DNA of 64,000 nt. Source: Streptomonospora mangrovi. GTDB taxonomy: Bacteria > Actinomycetota > Actinomycetes > Streptosporangiales > Streptosporangiaceae. This document shows, piece after piece, positions 36,093-44,283 of the stretch (positions are counted from its first letter, which is position 1; the number at the start of each line of letters is the position of its first letter). The stretch lies in assembly GCF_027604915.1 (NCBI RefSeq), contig NZ_JAJAQC010000029.1:25593-89592 (forward strand), written 5' to 3'. Below the pieces are notes generated by a model. That model did no database searches, was not told where the DNA came from, and saw only the letters and a program-made list of their open reading frames with translations. The translations under genes were made by a program, and so were the position numbers.

Positions 36093-39000
36093 GCCAGCGA
36101 GCCCCCCAGGACCAGCGCCGCCTGCTGGAGCAGGCGGTGCGCCAGTTGCGCGAGACCCGGTCCCGGCTGGAGGCGGCCGAGCGGGTGCGCGACGAGCCCG
36201 TGGCCGTGCTGGGCGCCGGCCTGCGGATGCCCGGCGGCGCCGACGACCTCGACTCCTTCTGGGAGCTGCTGAGCACCGGCGCCGACACGGTCGCGCCGCT
36301 GACCGACAGCCCCGACGGGGTGCGTCCGCCGGTCGCCGAGCGCCCGGCCACCCGCCACCAGGCGGGCCAACTGGACCAGGTCGACGCCTTCGACTCCGGG
36401 TTCTTCGGGATCTCCCCCGAGGAGGCCGACCGGATGGACCCCCAGCAGCGCCTGGTGCTGGAGGCCGCGTGGGAGGCCGCCGAGGACGCCGGCCTGCCCG
36501 CCGATGCGCTGCGGGAGGCCAACACCGGGGTGTTCCTCGGCGTGTACGGCACCGACTACCTGACGATGCAGCTCACCCGGACCGGCATCAACGCCTACAC
36601 CGCGCCCGGCGGCGCGCACAGCATCGCCGCCAACCGGCTGTCCTACCTGCTGGACCTGCACGGCCCCAGCGTCGCGGTGGACACCGCCTGCTCCTCCTCG
36701 CTGATGGCGGTGCACCTGGCCGTCCGGGCGCTGCGCCAGGGCGACTGCGACCTGGCCCTGGTGGGCGGGGTCAACCTGGTGCTGTCCCCGCTGTCCACCG
36801 AGGTCACCGGGCGGGTGCTGCCGCTGGCGCCGGGCGGGCGCTGCCGCGCCTTCGACGCCGCCGCCGACGGCATCGTGCGCGGCGAGGGCTGCGGCATGCT
36901 GGTGCTGGCCCGGCTGGGCGACGCCCGCGAGCGGGGCGGGCGGATCCGCGGCGTCATCCGCGGCAGCGCCGCCAACCACGACGGGCGCACCAACGGGCTG
37001 ACCGCGCCCAACCCCCGCGCCCAGGCCGACCTGCTGCGGCGGGCGCTGGCCGACGCCTCGGCCGCGCCCGAGGACGTCGTCTACATCGAGGCGCACGGCA
37101 CCGGCACCCCGCTGGGCGACCCCATCGAGGTGGAGGGCCTGCGCGAGGTCTACGGCAAGGGCGACCGGCCCTGCGCGGTGGGGTCGGTCAAGACCAACTT
37201 CGGCCACCAGGAGGCCGCGGCCGGGATCACCGGGCTGATCAAGTCGCTGCTGGTGCTGGAGCGCGGCGTGGTGCCGCCGCTGCTGCACCTGACCCGCCTC
37301 AACCCCGAGATCGACCTGGCGGGCAGCCGCATGACGCTGCCCACCGCCCCGGCGGCGCTGCCCGACGACGGCCGGCCGCGCCTGGCGGCGGTGAGCAGCT
37401 TCGGGTTCGGCGGCGCCAACGTGCACACCGTGCTGGAGGCCGCGCCGCCGGCCGCGCCGCTGGGCGGACCCGAGCCGCACAAGCTGCTGCTGCCGCTGTC
37501 GGCGCGCGGCGGCGCGGCGCTGACCGCGCTGGCCGCCCGCTACGCCGAGCGGCTGGCCGGCGCCGACGACGCCGAGGCCGCCCGGGTCTGCGCCGCCGCC
37601 GCGACCGGGCGCACCCACCACGGTCACCGGGTGGCGCTGAGCGCCGCCGACGCCGAGGGCCTGCGCGCCCAACTGGCGTCGGTGGCCGCCCCGGCCCTGC
37701 CGGTGCGCACCGGGGCACGCCCGCGCCTGGCGTTCGTGTTCAGCGGCCAGGGCTCGCAGTGGGCGGGCATGGGCCGCGCGGTGCTGGAGCGCGAGCCGGT
37801 CGTGCGCGCCGAGGTGGAGGCGTGGGACGCCGCCGTCTCCGCGCGCGCCGGGTGGTCGGTGCTGGAGCAGCTCACCGCCGGCGAGGAGACCAGCCGGGTC
37901 AACGAGACCGAGATCGCCCAGGTCACCATCGCCGCGCTCCAGGCCGGCCTGGCCGCCCTGTGGCGCTCCTGGGGCGTGCGGCCGCACGCCGTCGTGGGCC
38001 ACAGCATGGGCGAGATCACCGCCGCGGCGGCGGCCGGCCTGCTCGACCGCGACCAGGCGGTCGAACTGCTGCTCAAGCGGGCGCGGCTGACCGAGACCGG
38101 CGCGCGCGGTGGCGCCATGGCCAGCGTGGCGCTGCCGCTGGAGGAGGTGGAGCCGCTGGTCGCAGGCGTGCCCGGGGTGGGCATCGGCGCCGTCAACGGC
38201 CCGCGCTCCACCGTGGTCTCCGGCGCGCCCGAGGGCGTCGACCGGGTGCTGGCCAGGGTCGCCGAGCGCGGCGCGGCCAGCCGCCGGCTGCGCGTGGAGT
38301 ACGGGTTCCACAGCCCCCTGCTGGAGGAGCAGGGCCGGGAGCTGGCCGGCGCGGTCGGCCACATCGCGGCCCGGCCCGGCGCCGAGGGGATCCACTTCTA
38401 CTCCACGGTCACCGGCACCCGGCTGGAGGCCGCCGCGCTGGACGGCGGCCACTGGGCGCGCAACCTGCGCGACGCGGTGTACTTCGCGCCCGCCATCACC
38501 GCGCTGGCCGAGGCCGGGGTGACGATGTTCGTGGAGATCGGCCCGCACCCGGTGCTGGTGCGCGACATCGCCACCACGGCTGAGCGCGCCGGCGCCTCCC
38601 CCGTCGCGGTGGGCAGCCTGCGGCGCGGGCACACCCCCGCCACCTCGCTGGACGCGTCGCTGGGCCGGCTCTACACCGCCGGGCTGGACCCCGCCTGGGA
38701 CCGGGTGCTGGGCGTGCCGCCGGTCCCGGTGGCGCTGCCGCTCTACCCCTGGCAGCGGCAGCGGCACTGGCTGCCGGCCGAGGTCGTGGACGCCTCGGCG
38801 GCCGCGGCCCAGGCCGCCGAGGCAGCCGAGGCGGCCGCCGCGCCGGAGGCCGCCGAGGCCGCGCTGGCCCCGGGCGCGGCCGGCGGCGAGGTCTCCGTGG
38901 AGGAGCGGGTGGCGGCGCTGTCGCTGTTCGTCCGCGAGCGCATCGCCAAGGCGCTGGGGCGGCCCGGCGCCGGCGACGTGCCCGGCGACGCGGTCCTGGA

Positions 39001-39202
39001 GACCCTGGCCCTGGACTCGCTGGTGATCGTGGAACTCAAGAACCAGGTCGAGACGCGGCTGGGCGCGCTGGTGCGCCTCCAGACGCTGCTGGAGGTGCTG
39101 GAGGGCGGCACGGTGGACGACCTGGCCCGCGCCATCGCCGCCGACGAGGCCGCCACCCGCGCCGCGGCGGGCGCCCCGGCCGCCGCCGGGGAGGCCCGAT
39201 GA
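36089..39202 (+). CDS. Type I polyketide synthase, KS-AT-ACP (no reductive domains)
   Basis: 1037 aa; ATG 36089 overlaps the preceding stop (ATGA) with GGAGGAG upstream. Residues 5-35 form a charged helical docking segment (QRRLLEQAVRQLRETRSRLE). KS: Cys201, His336, His373, with GHQE in place of the common GHLE. AT: Ser639 in GHSMGE and His741 in YGFHSPLL, closer to the malonyl type. ACP: Ser977 in LALDSLVIVEL. With no KR or DH, its product should stay a beta-ketoacyl thioester. There is no thioesterase domain; release must come from the separate TE or from the AfsA-like enzyme downstream. Confidence 0.95.
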   Translation: MSQRAPQDQRRLLEQAVRQLRETRSRLEAAERVRDEPVAVLGAGLRMPGGADDLDSFWELLSTGADTVAPLTDSPDGVRPPVAERPATRHQAGQLDQVDAFDSGFFGISPEEADRMDPQQRLVLEAAWEAAEDAGLPADALREANTGVFLGVYGTDYLTMQLTRTGINAYTAPGGAHSIAANRLSYLLDLHGPSVAVDTACSSSLMAVHLAVRALRQGDCDLALVGGVNLVLSPLSTEVTGRVLPLAPGGRCRAFDAAADGIVRGEGCGMLVLARLGDARERGGRIRGVIRGSAANHDGRTNGLTAPNPRAQADLLRRALADASAAPEDVVYIEAHGTGTPLGDPIEVEGLREVYGKGDRPCAVGSVKTNFGHQEAAAGITGLIKSLLVLERGVVPPLLHLTRLNPEIDLAGSRMTLPTAPAALPDDGRPRLAAVSSFGFGGANVHTVLEAAPPAAPLGGPEPHKLLLPLSARGGAALTALAARYAERLAGADDAEAARVCAAAATGRTHHGHRVALSAADAEGLRAQLASVAAPALPVRTGARPRLAFVFSGQGSQWAGMGRAVLEREPVVRAEVEAWDAAVSARAGWSVLEQLTAGEETSRVNETEIAQVTIAALQAGLAALWRSWGVRPHAVVGHSMGEITAAAAAGLLDRDQAVELLLKRARLTETGARGGAMASVALPLEEVEPLVAGVPGVGIGAVNGPRSTVVSGAPEGVDRVLARVAERGAASRRLRVEYGFHSPLLEEQGRELAGAVGHIAARPGAEGIHFYSTVTGTRLEAAALDGGHWARNLRDAVYFAPAITALAEAGVTMFVEIGPHPVLVRDIATTAERAGASPVAVGSLRRGHTPATSLDASLGRLYTAGLDPAWDRVLGVPPVPVALPLYPWQRQRHWLPAEVVDASAAAAQAAEAAEAAAAPEAAEAALAPGAAGGEVSVEERVAALSLFVRERIAKALGRPGAGDVPGDAVLETLALDSLVIVELKNQVETRLGALVRLQTLLEVLEGGTVDDLARAIAADEAATRAAAGAPAAAGEAR

Positions 39203-39378
39203 GCACCGGCCCCCGCACCGCCGCCGCCCGACCCGCCACCGCACCCGCCGTCCCCGCACGCGCCGCATCCGCACCCACCACCGCACCCGCTGTCCCCACC
39301 CCCGCACCCACCACCGCCCCCGCACCACGACTGGCCGGCGCCGGGTCCGCCCCGGACGCCGGGAGGGAGTCCAGATGA
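39199..39378 (+). CDS. Possible 59-aa Ala/Pro/Thr-rich coupling ORF
   Basis: An uninterrupted frame of 59 codons overlaps the PKS stop (ATGA at 39199) and the thioesterase start (ATGA at 39375). GGAGG lies just upstream. The sequence is low complexity, starting MSTGPRTAAARPATAPAV, and its DNA repeats CACCGCACCCGC-GTCCCC twice about 60 bp apart. It may keep ribosomes moving between the flanking genes, or be a relic of a PKS C-terminal linker. No domain. Confidence 0.3.
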   Translation: MSTGPRTAAARPATAPAVPARAASAPTTAPAVPTPAPTTAPAPRLAGAGSAPDAGRESR

Positions 39379-40160
39379 CCGTCGCCTCCGCACCGCAGCG
39401 GACCACCGCCCTGCTGCGCACCCGGCCCGCGGTGCTGCGGGCCGCCGTTCCCCAGCCCGCCGCCACCGTGCGGCTGGTGTGCTTCCCGCACTCCGGCGGC
39501 GGACCGGCCGGCTACCACCGGTGGGCCGCCGCACTCGCCCCCGACATCGAGGTGTGGCCGGTCACCCTGCCCGGCCGCGCCGGGCGCGCCCGGGAGCCGC
39601 TGGCCCGCGAGTGGGGCCCGCTGGTCGAGGAGGCCGCCGCGGCCGTCCTGGAGGAGGTCCCCGGCCCGGTCGCGCTGTTCGGCCACAGCCTGGGCGCCGC
39701 CCTGGCCTTCGAGGTGGCGCGGGCCATGACCCGCGCCGGCGAGCCGCCCGCGCACCTGCTGGTGTCGGCGCGCACCGCGCCGCAGCAGCCCCGGTTCCGG
39801 CTGGAGCTGCCGGCGGGCAACGCCGAACTGCTCGACGTGGTCGACCGGGCGTACGCGGGCGTGCCCGCGGCGGTCCGCGACTCCGCCGAGCTGCGCGACC
39901 ACTTCACCCCGATCCTGCGGGCCGACCTGGAGCTGTCCAACTCCTACGCCTTCCGGCCCGGCCCGGCGCTGCCCTGCCCGATCACCGCGCTGGGCGGGGA
40001 GACCGACGCCACCGTGTCGGCCGCCGACCTGGCGGGGTGGGGCGACCACACGCGGGCGCGGTTCGAGGCCCACCTGTTCCCCGGCGGCCACTTCTACCTG
40101 GAGGAGGCCCCGGCGCCGGTGCTGGACACCGTCTGGCGCAGCGTCGTCCGCCCGGCCTGA
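39375..40160 (+). CDS. Type II thioesterase
   Basis: 261 aa, standard length. Alpha/beta-hydrolase triad Ser105 (LFGHSLGAALAFEVA), Asp211 (GGETDATVS) and His239 (FPGGHFYLEEA). RLVCFPHSGGGPAGYHRW near residues 33-50 and WPVTLPGRAGRAREPL are typical of external editing thioesterases of PKS/NRPS systems. Its job is probably to clear stalled or mis-primed acyl groups from the ACPs; it might also release product, since no integrated TE exists. ATG 39375 has GGGAGGGAG about 6 nt upstream. Confidence 0.93.
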   Translation: MTVASAPQRTTALLRTRPAVLRAAVPQPAATVRLVCFPHSGGGPAGYHRWAAALAPDIEVWPVTLPGRAGRAREPLAREWGPLVEEAAAAVLEEVPGPVALFGHSLGAALAFEVARAMTRAGEPPAHLLVSARTAPQQPRFRLELPAGNAELLDVVDRAYAGVPAAVRDSAELRDHFTPILRADLELSNSYAFRPGPALPCPITALGGETDATVSAADLAGWGDHTRARFEAHLFPGGHFYLEEAPAPVLDTVWRSVVRPA

Positions 40161-40319
40161 CCCGCGCCGCCCCCGCGCGCCCGCCCCGGCGCGCGGGCAC
40201 GGCTCCCGGCCGCCGGGGCGGACGGCGCCGGACCGCCTCGGCGCGGCCCGGCCGCCCCGGCGGGCACCCCGACCCCGTTCCGATCCGCAGTCCGCGCCGA
40301 GCAGGAGATGACACGCCCT

Positions 40320-41306
40320 ATGACCGAATCGACCCAGGCCCTCGCGCCGCCCGTCGCCGCCCTCAGCTTCGAGCAGACCGTGCCGTGCTCGGTGGCCCAC
40401 CGCCGGGCGCTGGGCGAGGTGTTCGTCGCCGACTCCGCGGCGGGCCCCGACGGCGACGTCTTCCTCGCCCTCCAACTGCCCCGGGCGCACACGCTGTGGT
40501 TCGACCGCACCACGCCCTTCCACGACACGTTCTCGGTGGCCGAGGCCGCCCGCCAGGGGTCGTTCGTGGCCTTGCACCGGCACCTGGGCGTGCCGGTGGG
40601 GCTGCCCTTCACCCTCCAGCGCTTCGAGTTCGCGGTGGCCGACCTGGAGTGCTACCGCGACAGCGGGACCGCCCCGCTGGAGGGGATCCTGCGCTACACG
40701 GTGGCCGACCGCGCCGACCGGGGCACCGACTTCAGCGAGATGCGGCTGCGCGGCGAGGTCACGGTCGGCGGCCGGCCGGCCATGACCATCGACGCCGACG
40801 TGGTGTTCCTGGCCCGCGACGACTACGCCGCGCTGCGGCGCTTCCAGCTCTCCCGCAAGCCCGCCGGTGAGCCCTTCACCCCGCCGCCGCCCTTCCCGCC
40901 GGAACTGGTGGGCCGGCTGGACCGGCGCAACGTGGTGGTGGGCGACTCCCCCGTGGCGAGCGAGGGCGGCGAGGCGCGGTTCGCGTTCGTCGTGGACCGC
41001 ACCCACCCCTCCTTCTTCGACCACGACTACGACCACGTGCCCGGACCCTTCATCGTGGAGGGGTTCCGCCAGGCCGCGCTGGTCACCGCCGTCCGCACCG
41101 GCGCCGCGGCCTCCCCGCTGATGGCGGTCACCGGCTGCGCCACCCGCTTCACCAACTTCGGGGAGTTCGACTCCCTGCTGGAGTGCACGGCGGACGTGGG
41201 CGAGGTGACGGCCGAGGGCGCGGTCACCGTCGAGGTGGGGCTGCACCAGTTCGGCAAGCGCCTGGCCGAGGGGCGGGTCGAGCTGACCCCCCTTCCGGAG
41301 AGGTGA
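40320..41306 (+). CDS. AfsA-related hotdog-domain protein (gamma-butyrolactone/butenolide synthase-like)
   Basis: 328 aa from ATG 40320; an in-frame ATG at 40308 directly abuts AGGAG, so it is less likely. Two AfsA repeats are visible: residues about 15-150 (TVPCSVAHRRALGEVFVAD) and about 190-320 (VVDRTHPSFFDHDYDHVPGP and FIVEGFRQAALV). AfsA enzymes join a beta-ketoacyl thioester to dihydroxyacetone phosphate to form a butenolide precursor. Within this operon it follows a PKS module predicted to end in a beta-ketoacyl-ACP, so it may act on the PKS product and not only make a signalling butyrolactone. No butenolide reductase gene is recognised in the window. Confidence 0.9.
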   Translation: MTESTQALAPPVAALSFEQTVPCSVAHRRALGEVFVADSAAGPDGDVFLALQLPRAHTLWFDRTTPFHDTFSVAEAARQGSFVALHRHLGVPVGLPFTLQRFEFAVADLECYRDSGTAPLEGILRYTVADRADRGTDFSEMRLRGEVTVGGRPAMTIDADVVFLARDDYAALRRFQLSRKPAGEPFTPPPPFPPELVGRLDRRNVVVGDSPVASEGGEARFAFVVDRTHPSFFDHDYDHVPGPFIVEGFRQAALVTAVRTGAAASPLMAVTGCATRFTNFGEFDSLLECTADVGEVTAEGAVTVEVGLHQFGKRLAEGRVELTPLPER

Positions 41307-41308
41307 GC

Positions 41309-41551
41309 GTGCCCGCGGTCGCGGAGGTCCCCGGCCCCGGCGACGCCGAGGACGTCACCGAGGTCGTGCTGGTCGGCGGCCCCGCGGACATCCCCGCGGA
41401 GCTGCGCGTCCACCGGCTCCGGGCCGGGGAGTCCACGATCAAGCTCCTGCACAACGGCGGCTACGAGCACTTCGAGTGCGTGGTCTCCACCCTCGGGCGC
41501 GGCCGGCCCCCGGTCTTCCAGTGGACCGGGCGCACCCGCATCGCCGAGTGA
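41309..41551 (+). CDS. DUF5988 family small protein
   Basis: 80 aa. GTG 41309 is preferred (GGAG 8 nt upstream); a GTG at 41303 overlaps the AfsA stop. The core VVLVGGPADIPAELRVHRL, then HNGGYEHFECV and VFQWTGRTRIAE, matches the small DUF5988 proteins found in actinomycete biosynthetic clusters; the function is unknown. It is the last gene of the coupled FAAL-PKS-TE-AfsA operon, followed by a terminator. Confidence 0.8.
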   Translation: MPAVAEVPGPGDAEDVTEVVLVGGPADIPAELRVHRLRAGESTIKLLHNGGYEHFECVVSTLGRGRPPVFQWTGRTRIAE

Positions 41552-41683
41552 GCCCGCCGCCCCGAGCCCCGACGCCCCGATCTTCCTCCGACCGCCTCCG
41601 AGCCCCCAATCCCCCACCGCCCCGCGGCATCCGCGCCGCGGGGCGGCCCGGCACGCAGACCCTGAGCGCCCCCGTCCGGCGCC

Positions 41684-41716
41684 GAAGAGAACCGGGCCGA
41701 GTGCCCGGTTCTTTTC
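41684..41716 (+). terminator. Intrinsic terminator of the PKS operon
   Basis: A 14-bp stem with one G-T pair (arms 41684-41697 and 41703-41716, AGAACCGGGC core), 5-nt loop and a TTTT run at the end of the second arm. It closes the operon begun at 28582. Nothing else is seen between 41717 and 41872. Confidence 0.8.
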
Positions 41717-41872
41717 GGTTGACCGCGCGCGGCGCGCGCGGCGGGCGGCCCCCTTCACCGGGGGCCGGCCGGCGCCGGGACGCCCCGCCCGGACGCACCC
41801 GCCCGCTCACCGCACGCGGCAGGCACCCGTGCACCCACACGCCATGACGCTAGGCAAGGAACGGGAGACAAC

Positions 41873-43171
41873 GTGAAATCGACAGGTGGACCCTCACCTG
41901 GCCCGGTGGACGTCCGGACGCGCTCGCTGGCGCCGGATCTGACCCGGGGCTACATGCTGCTGCTCATCGCGCTGGCCCACGCGCCGCTGTTCATCTCCGC
42001 CACCGGCGACGCCACCGGCGCCGACCGGTTGGTGGAGACGGTGCGCTCGCTGCTGGTGGACCAGCGGGCCCGGCCGCTGTTCGCCTTCCTGTTCGGCTAC
42101 GGCCTGGTGCAGATCATGATGCGCCAGCAGGCGCGCGGCACCGAGGAGTGGGGGCCGATCCGCCGGCTCATCAGCCGCCGGGGGGTGTGGATGATGGCCA
42201 TCGGGCTGGTCCACACCGTGCTGTTCGTGGACATCATCGCCGTCTACGGGCTGGTGTCGATCCTGTTCGTGGGGCTGCTGCGAGTCTCCGACCGCGCGCT
42301 GCTGTGGGGCGCGGGCCTGGCCATGCTGCCCACGCTGGGCATCGGCTGGATCGTGGCGGGCGGCGCCCTGGCCGGGGAGCCGGGGATCATCACCACCTCC
42401 ATGACCATGCAGGACCCGTGGGTGTCGGCGGCCCACCGCTTCCAGTCGCTGCCAGTGGAGTTCGCCGGGCGCATCCTGGGGGTCACGCCCGCGCTGCTGA
42501 TGGGCTTCTGGGCGGCGCGGCGGCGGATCCTGGACGAGCCCGCGCGCTACCGCCGCCCCCTGGTCGCCACGGCCGTGGCGGGGCTGGGCACCGCCGTGCT
42601 CGGCGGGCTGCCCGCAGCGCTGATGTACTCGGGCCTGTGGACCCCGCCGCCCGCACCCCTGGGCCAGTTGCTGGCGACCCTGCACTACCCGGCCGGGTTC
42701 GCGGGCGGGCTGGGGTGGGCGGCGCTGATGGGCCTGCTGGCCCTGCGCCTGGACGCGGCCCGGGGGCGGATCGCCACCGCCGTGGAGGCGCTGGGCCAGC
42801 GGTCGATGAGCTTCTACCTGCTCCAGTCGGTGGTGTTCGTGGGCCTGTTCACCCCCTACGCGCTGAACCTGGGCGCCGAACTCAGCGTCACCGAGGCGTC
42901 CCTGGTGGCGGTGGGCGTGTGGGTGGCGTCGCTGGTGCTGGCCGACCTGATGCGCCGAGCGTCCCACCGGGGCCCGGCCGAGATCCTGCTGCGCCGCCTG
43001 ACCTACGGCCGCCCGGCGGCGGCTGCGGCGGGCGCTGCGGCGGGGGTGGCGGGACCTGCGGGCGGCGGCCCGGGCGCCAGCCCGGGCACCGGCCCGGGCA
43101 CCGGCCCGGGCACCGGCCCGGGCACCGGCCCAGGGCGGCCCGACAGCCCGGGAGCGCGCACCGGGGGGTGA
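41873..43171 (+). CDS. DUF418 domain-containing membrane protein
   Basis: 432 aa; GTG 41873 with GGGAG 7 nt upstream. About eight to ten membrane spans. Family marks include a first span starting RGYMLLLIALAHAPLF, PLFAFLFGYGLVQI near residue 70, and ALGQRSMSFYLLQSVVF near 305 at the start of the DUF418 domain proper. Such proteins are often encoded next to biosynthetic or resistance genes; a transport or acyl-transfer role is suspected but unproven. The C-terminal 50 residues are low complexity, with PGTG repeated four to five times. It lies between the PKS operon terminator and its own hairpin. Confidence 0.85.
   Translation: MKSTGGPSPGPVDVRTRSLAPDLTRGYMLLLIALAHAPLFISATGDATGADRLVETVRSLLVDQRARPLFAFLFGYGLVQIMMRQQARGTEEWGPIRRLISRRGVWMMAIGLVHTVLFVDIIAVYGLVSILFVGLLRVSDRALLWGAGLAMLPTLGIGWIVAGGALAGEPGIITTSMTMQDPWVSAAHRFQSLPVEFAGRILGVTPALLMGFWAARRRILDEPARYRRPLVATAVAGLGTAVLGGLPAALMYSGLWTPPPAPLGQLLATLHYPAGFAGGLGWAALMGLLALRLDAARGRIATAVEALGQRSMSFYLLQSVVFVGLFTPYALNLGAELSVTEASLVAVGVWVASLVLADLMRRASHRGPAEILLRRLTYGRPAAAAAGAAAGVAGPAGGGPGASPGTGPGTGPGTGPGTGPGRPDSPGARTGG
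43081..43132 (+). repeat. 12-bp tandem repeat in the DUF418 gene tail
   Basis: The unit GGCCCGGGCACC is repeated just over four times, encoding PGTG repeats. Copy number is likely to vary between strains. Confidence 0.8.
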
Positions 43172-43199
43172 GCCCCGGCCCTGAGAGGCGAGAGGTGGA

Positions 43200-43230
43200 G
43201 GGCCGTCCGGCGCTGTGCGCCGGGCGGCCC
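43200..43230 (+). terminator. Hairpin terminator after the DUF418 gene
   Basis: A 14-bp stem with one G-T pair (43200-43213 and 43217-43230), 3-nt loop, then TTC. It lies 28 nt after the stop at 43171. Confidence 0.7.
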
Positions 43231-43280
43231 TTCGGCGTGGCAGGAAATGAGAAGAGCTGGTGGGGCCGCGACTCGGGGAC

Positions 43281-43566
43281 GGCGACCACCGCCTCTCACG
43301 GCAGGGGGTGAGGTAGCGACGAGGGCGGCGAAGGGCGGAAGGGGTCGGGGCTGCGGGCAACGGTGCTCTTAGCGAGGGTTCGGGTGCCGACGGGGGCAGC
43401 GAAGGCCAGCGGGGGTCGGGGGCGGCGACCACCGCCTCTCACGGCAGAGGTTGAGGTAGCGACGGGGGCAGCGAACGCCGGAGGGGGTCGGGGCTGCGGG
43501 CAACGGTGCTCATAGCGAGGGTTTGGGGTTGCGACGAGGGCAGCGAACGCAGGCAGGGGCCGGGGC
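43281..43566. repeat. Non-coding tandem repeat, 2 x 143 bp made of four 71-72-bp half units
   Basis: The block starting GGCGACCACCGCCTCTCACG at 43281 repeats at 43424. Within it, a 36-bp core beginning T-GCGACG(A/G)GGGC-GCGAA occurs at 43314, 43385, 43457 and 43529. A minus-strand open frame across it gives PAFAAPVAT-like repeats, but it has no ribosome site or known domain. It is not CRISPR-like: the repeats are imperfect and the spacers are themselves related. Confidence 0.75.
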
Positions 43567-44205
43567 CGCGGCGATCGGTGCTGTCCGTGGGCGGTTGCGG
43601 CCGCATCGGAGGCGGCTGCAGCGGCCGGGGCGGGCCGCGGCGGGCTTGGTGCGCGGCGCGGCCGAGGGCGGGGCGAGCAAACTCGCATGTCTACGGTATA
43701 CAGACCGCCCATTTGTCAATCTTTGCCCTGTTTGTGCCCACGCACCCCAGCGCCAAGGGCGCCCGGGAGGCCACCCAGGCACCCGAGTGACCGCATGGCG
43801 AGACACCCAGGGTGGACACCACGACCTTTTGTCCGCAATGCCCGTTCCAATGAGCGGCGAACACGCTCTACCCGCCGATACGACGGACCGCAGTGGCAGT
43901 TCGCGGCGAAAGAGGCCGTTCTCGTCTCACCATGTGAGATTTCAAAGGCGTGGCGCCCGATATGCCCGGTTCGGGGAATCGCCGGTCGCGGCCATCGCAC
44001 ACTTGCGCACGGCACGCCGCGCCGAGCCGGTCCCGCCCGCCCCGGCCATCCGCCCGCCGTCGTCGCCTCGTCGCGACATCAGCCATCCGCCCGCAAGGCG
44101 GAAAACGCTTACCGTCGCCCCCGGTGGCCCTCGCTGCCCCGCCGCCATCCCCACCACCCACCCCCCGCAGCGGAATCCGCCTGCCCCGCCAACGGACACA
44201 ACGGC
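43567..44205. other. Gene-free region with AT-richer patches
   Basis: No convincing gene. Two small dyads are visible: GTCT-A-C-GGTATAC-AGAC around 43688-43704 in an AT-richer stretch, and CTCAC-CAT-GTGAG near 43926. Open frames here have poor codon bias. It could be a promoter or small-RNA region or decayed sequence. Confidence 0.35.
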
Positions 44206-44245
44206 GGAGCCCGCCGCTCCGGCTGGGGCCGGGGCGGCGGGCTCC
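44206..44245 (-). terminator. Hairpin terminator downstream of the first MMPL gene
   Basis: Perfect 12-bp arms (GGAGCCCGCCGC at 44206-44217, complement at 44234-44245) with a 16-nt loop, 38 nt beyond the minus-strand stop at 44284. Confidence 0.6.
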
Positions 44246-44283
44246 TGGTCTCGGCGGTGGACGGAGCCGCCGGCCGCGCGGGG

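Noticed and set aside
43281..43566. CRISPR array
   Set aside because: Repeats are imperfect, and the spaces between them are also related to each other; no cas genes in the window.
43296..43712. Minus-strand frame encoding PAFAAPVAT-like repeats
   Set aside because: No ribosome site, no recognisable domain, and the periodicity is fully explained by the DNA tandem repeat.
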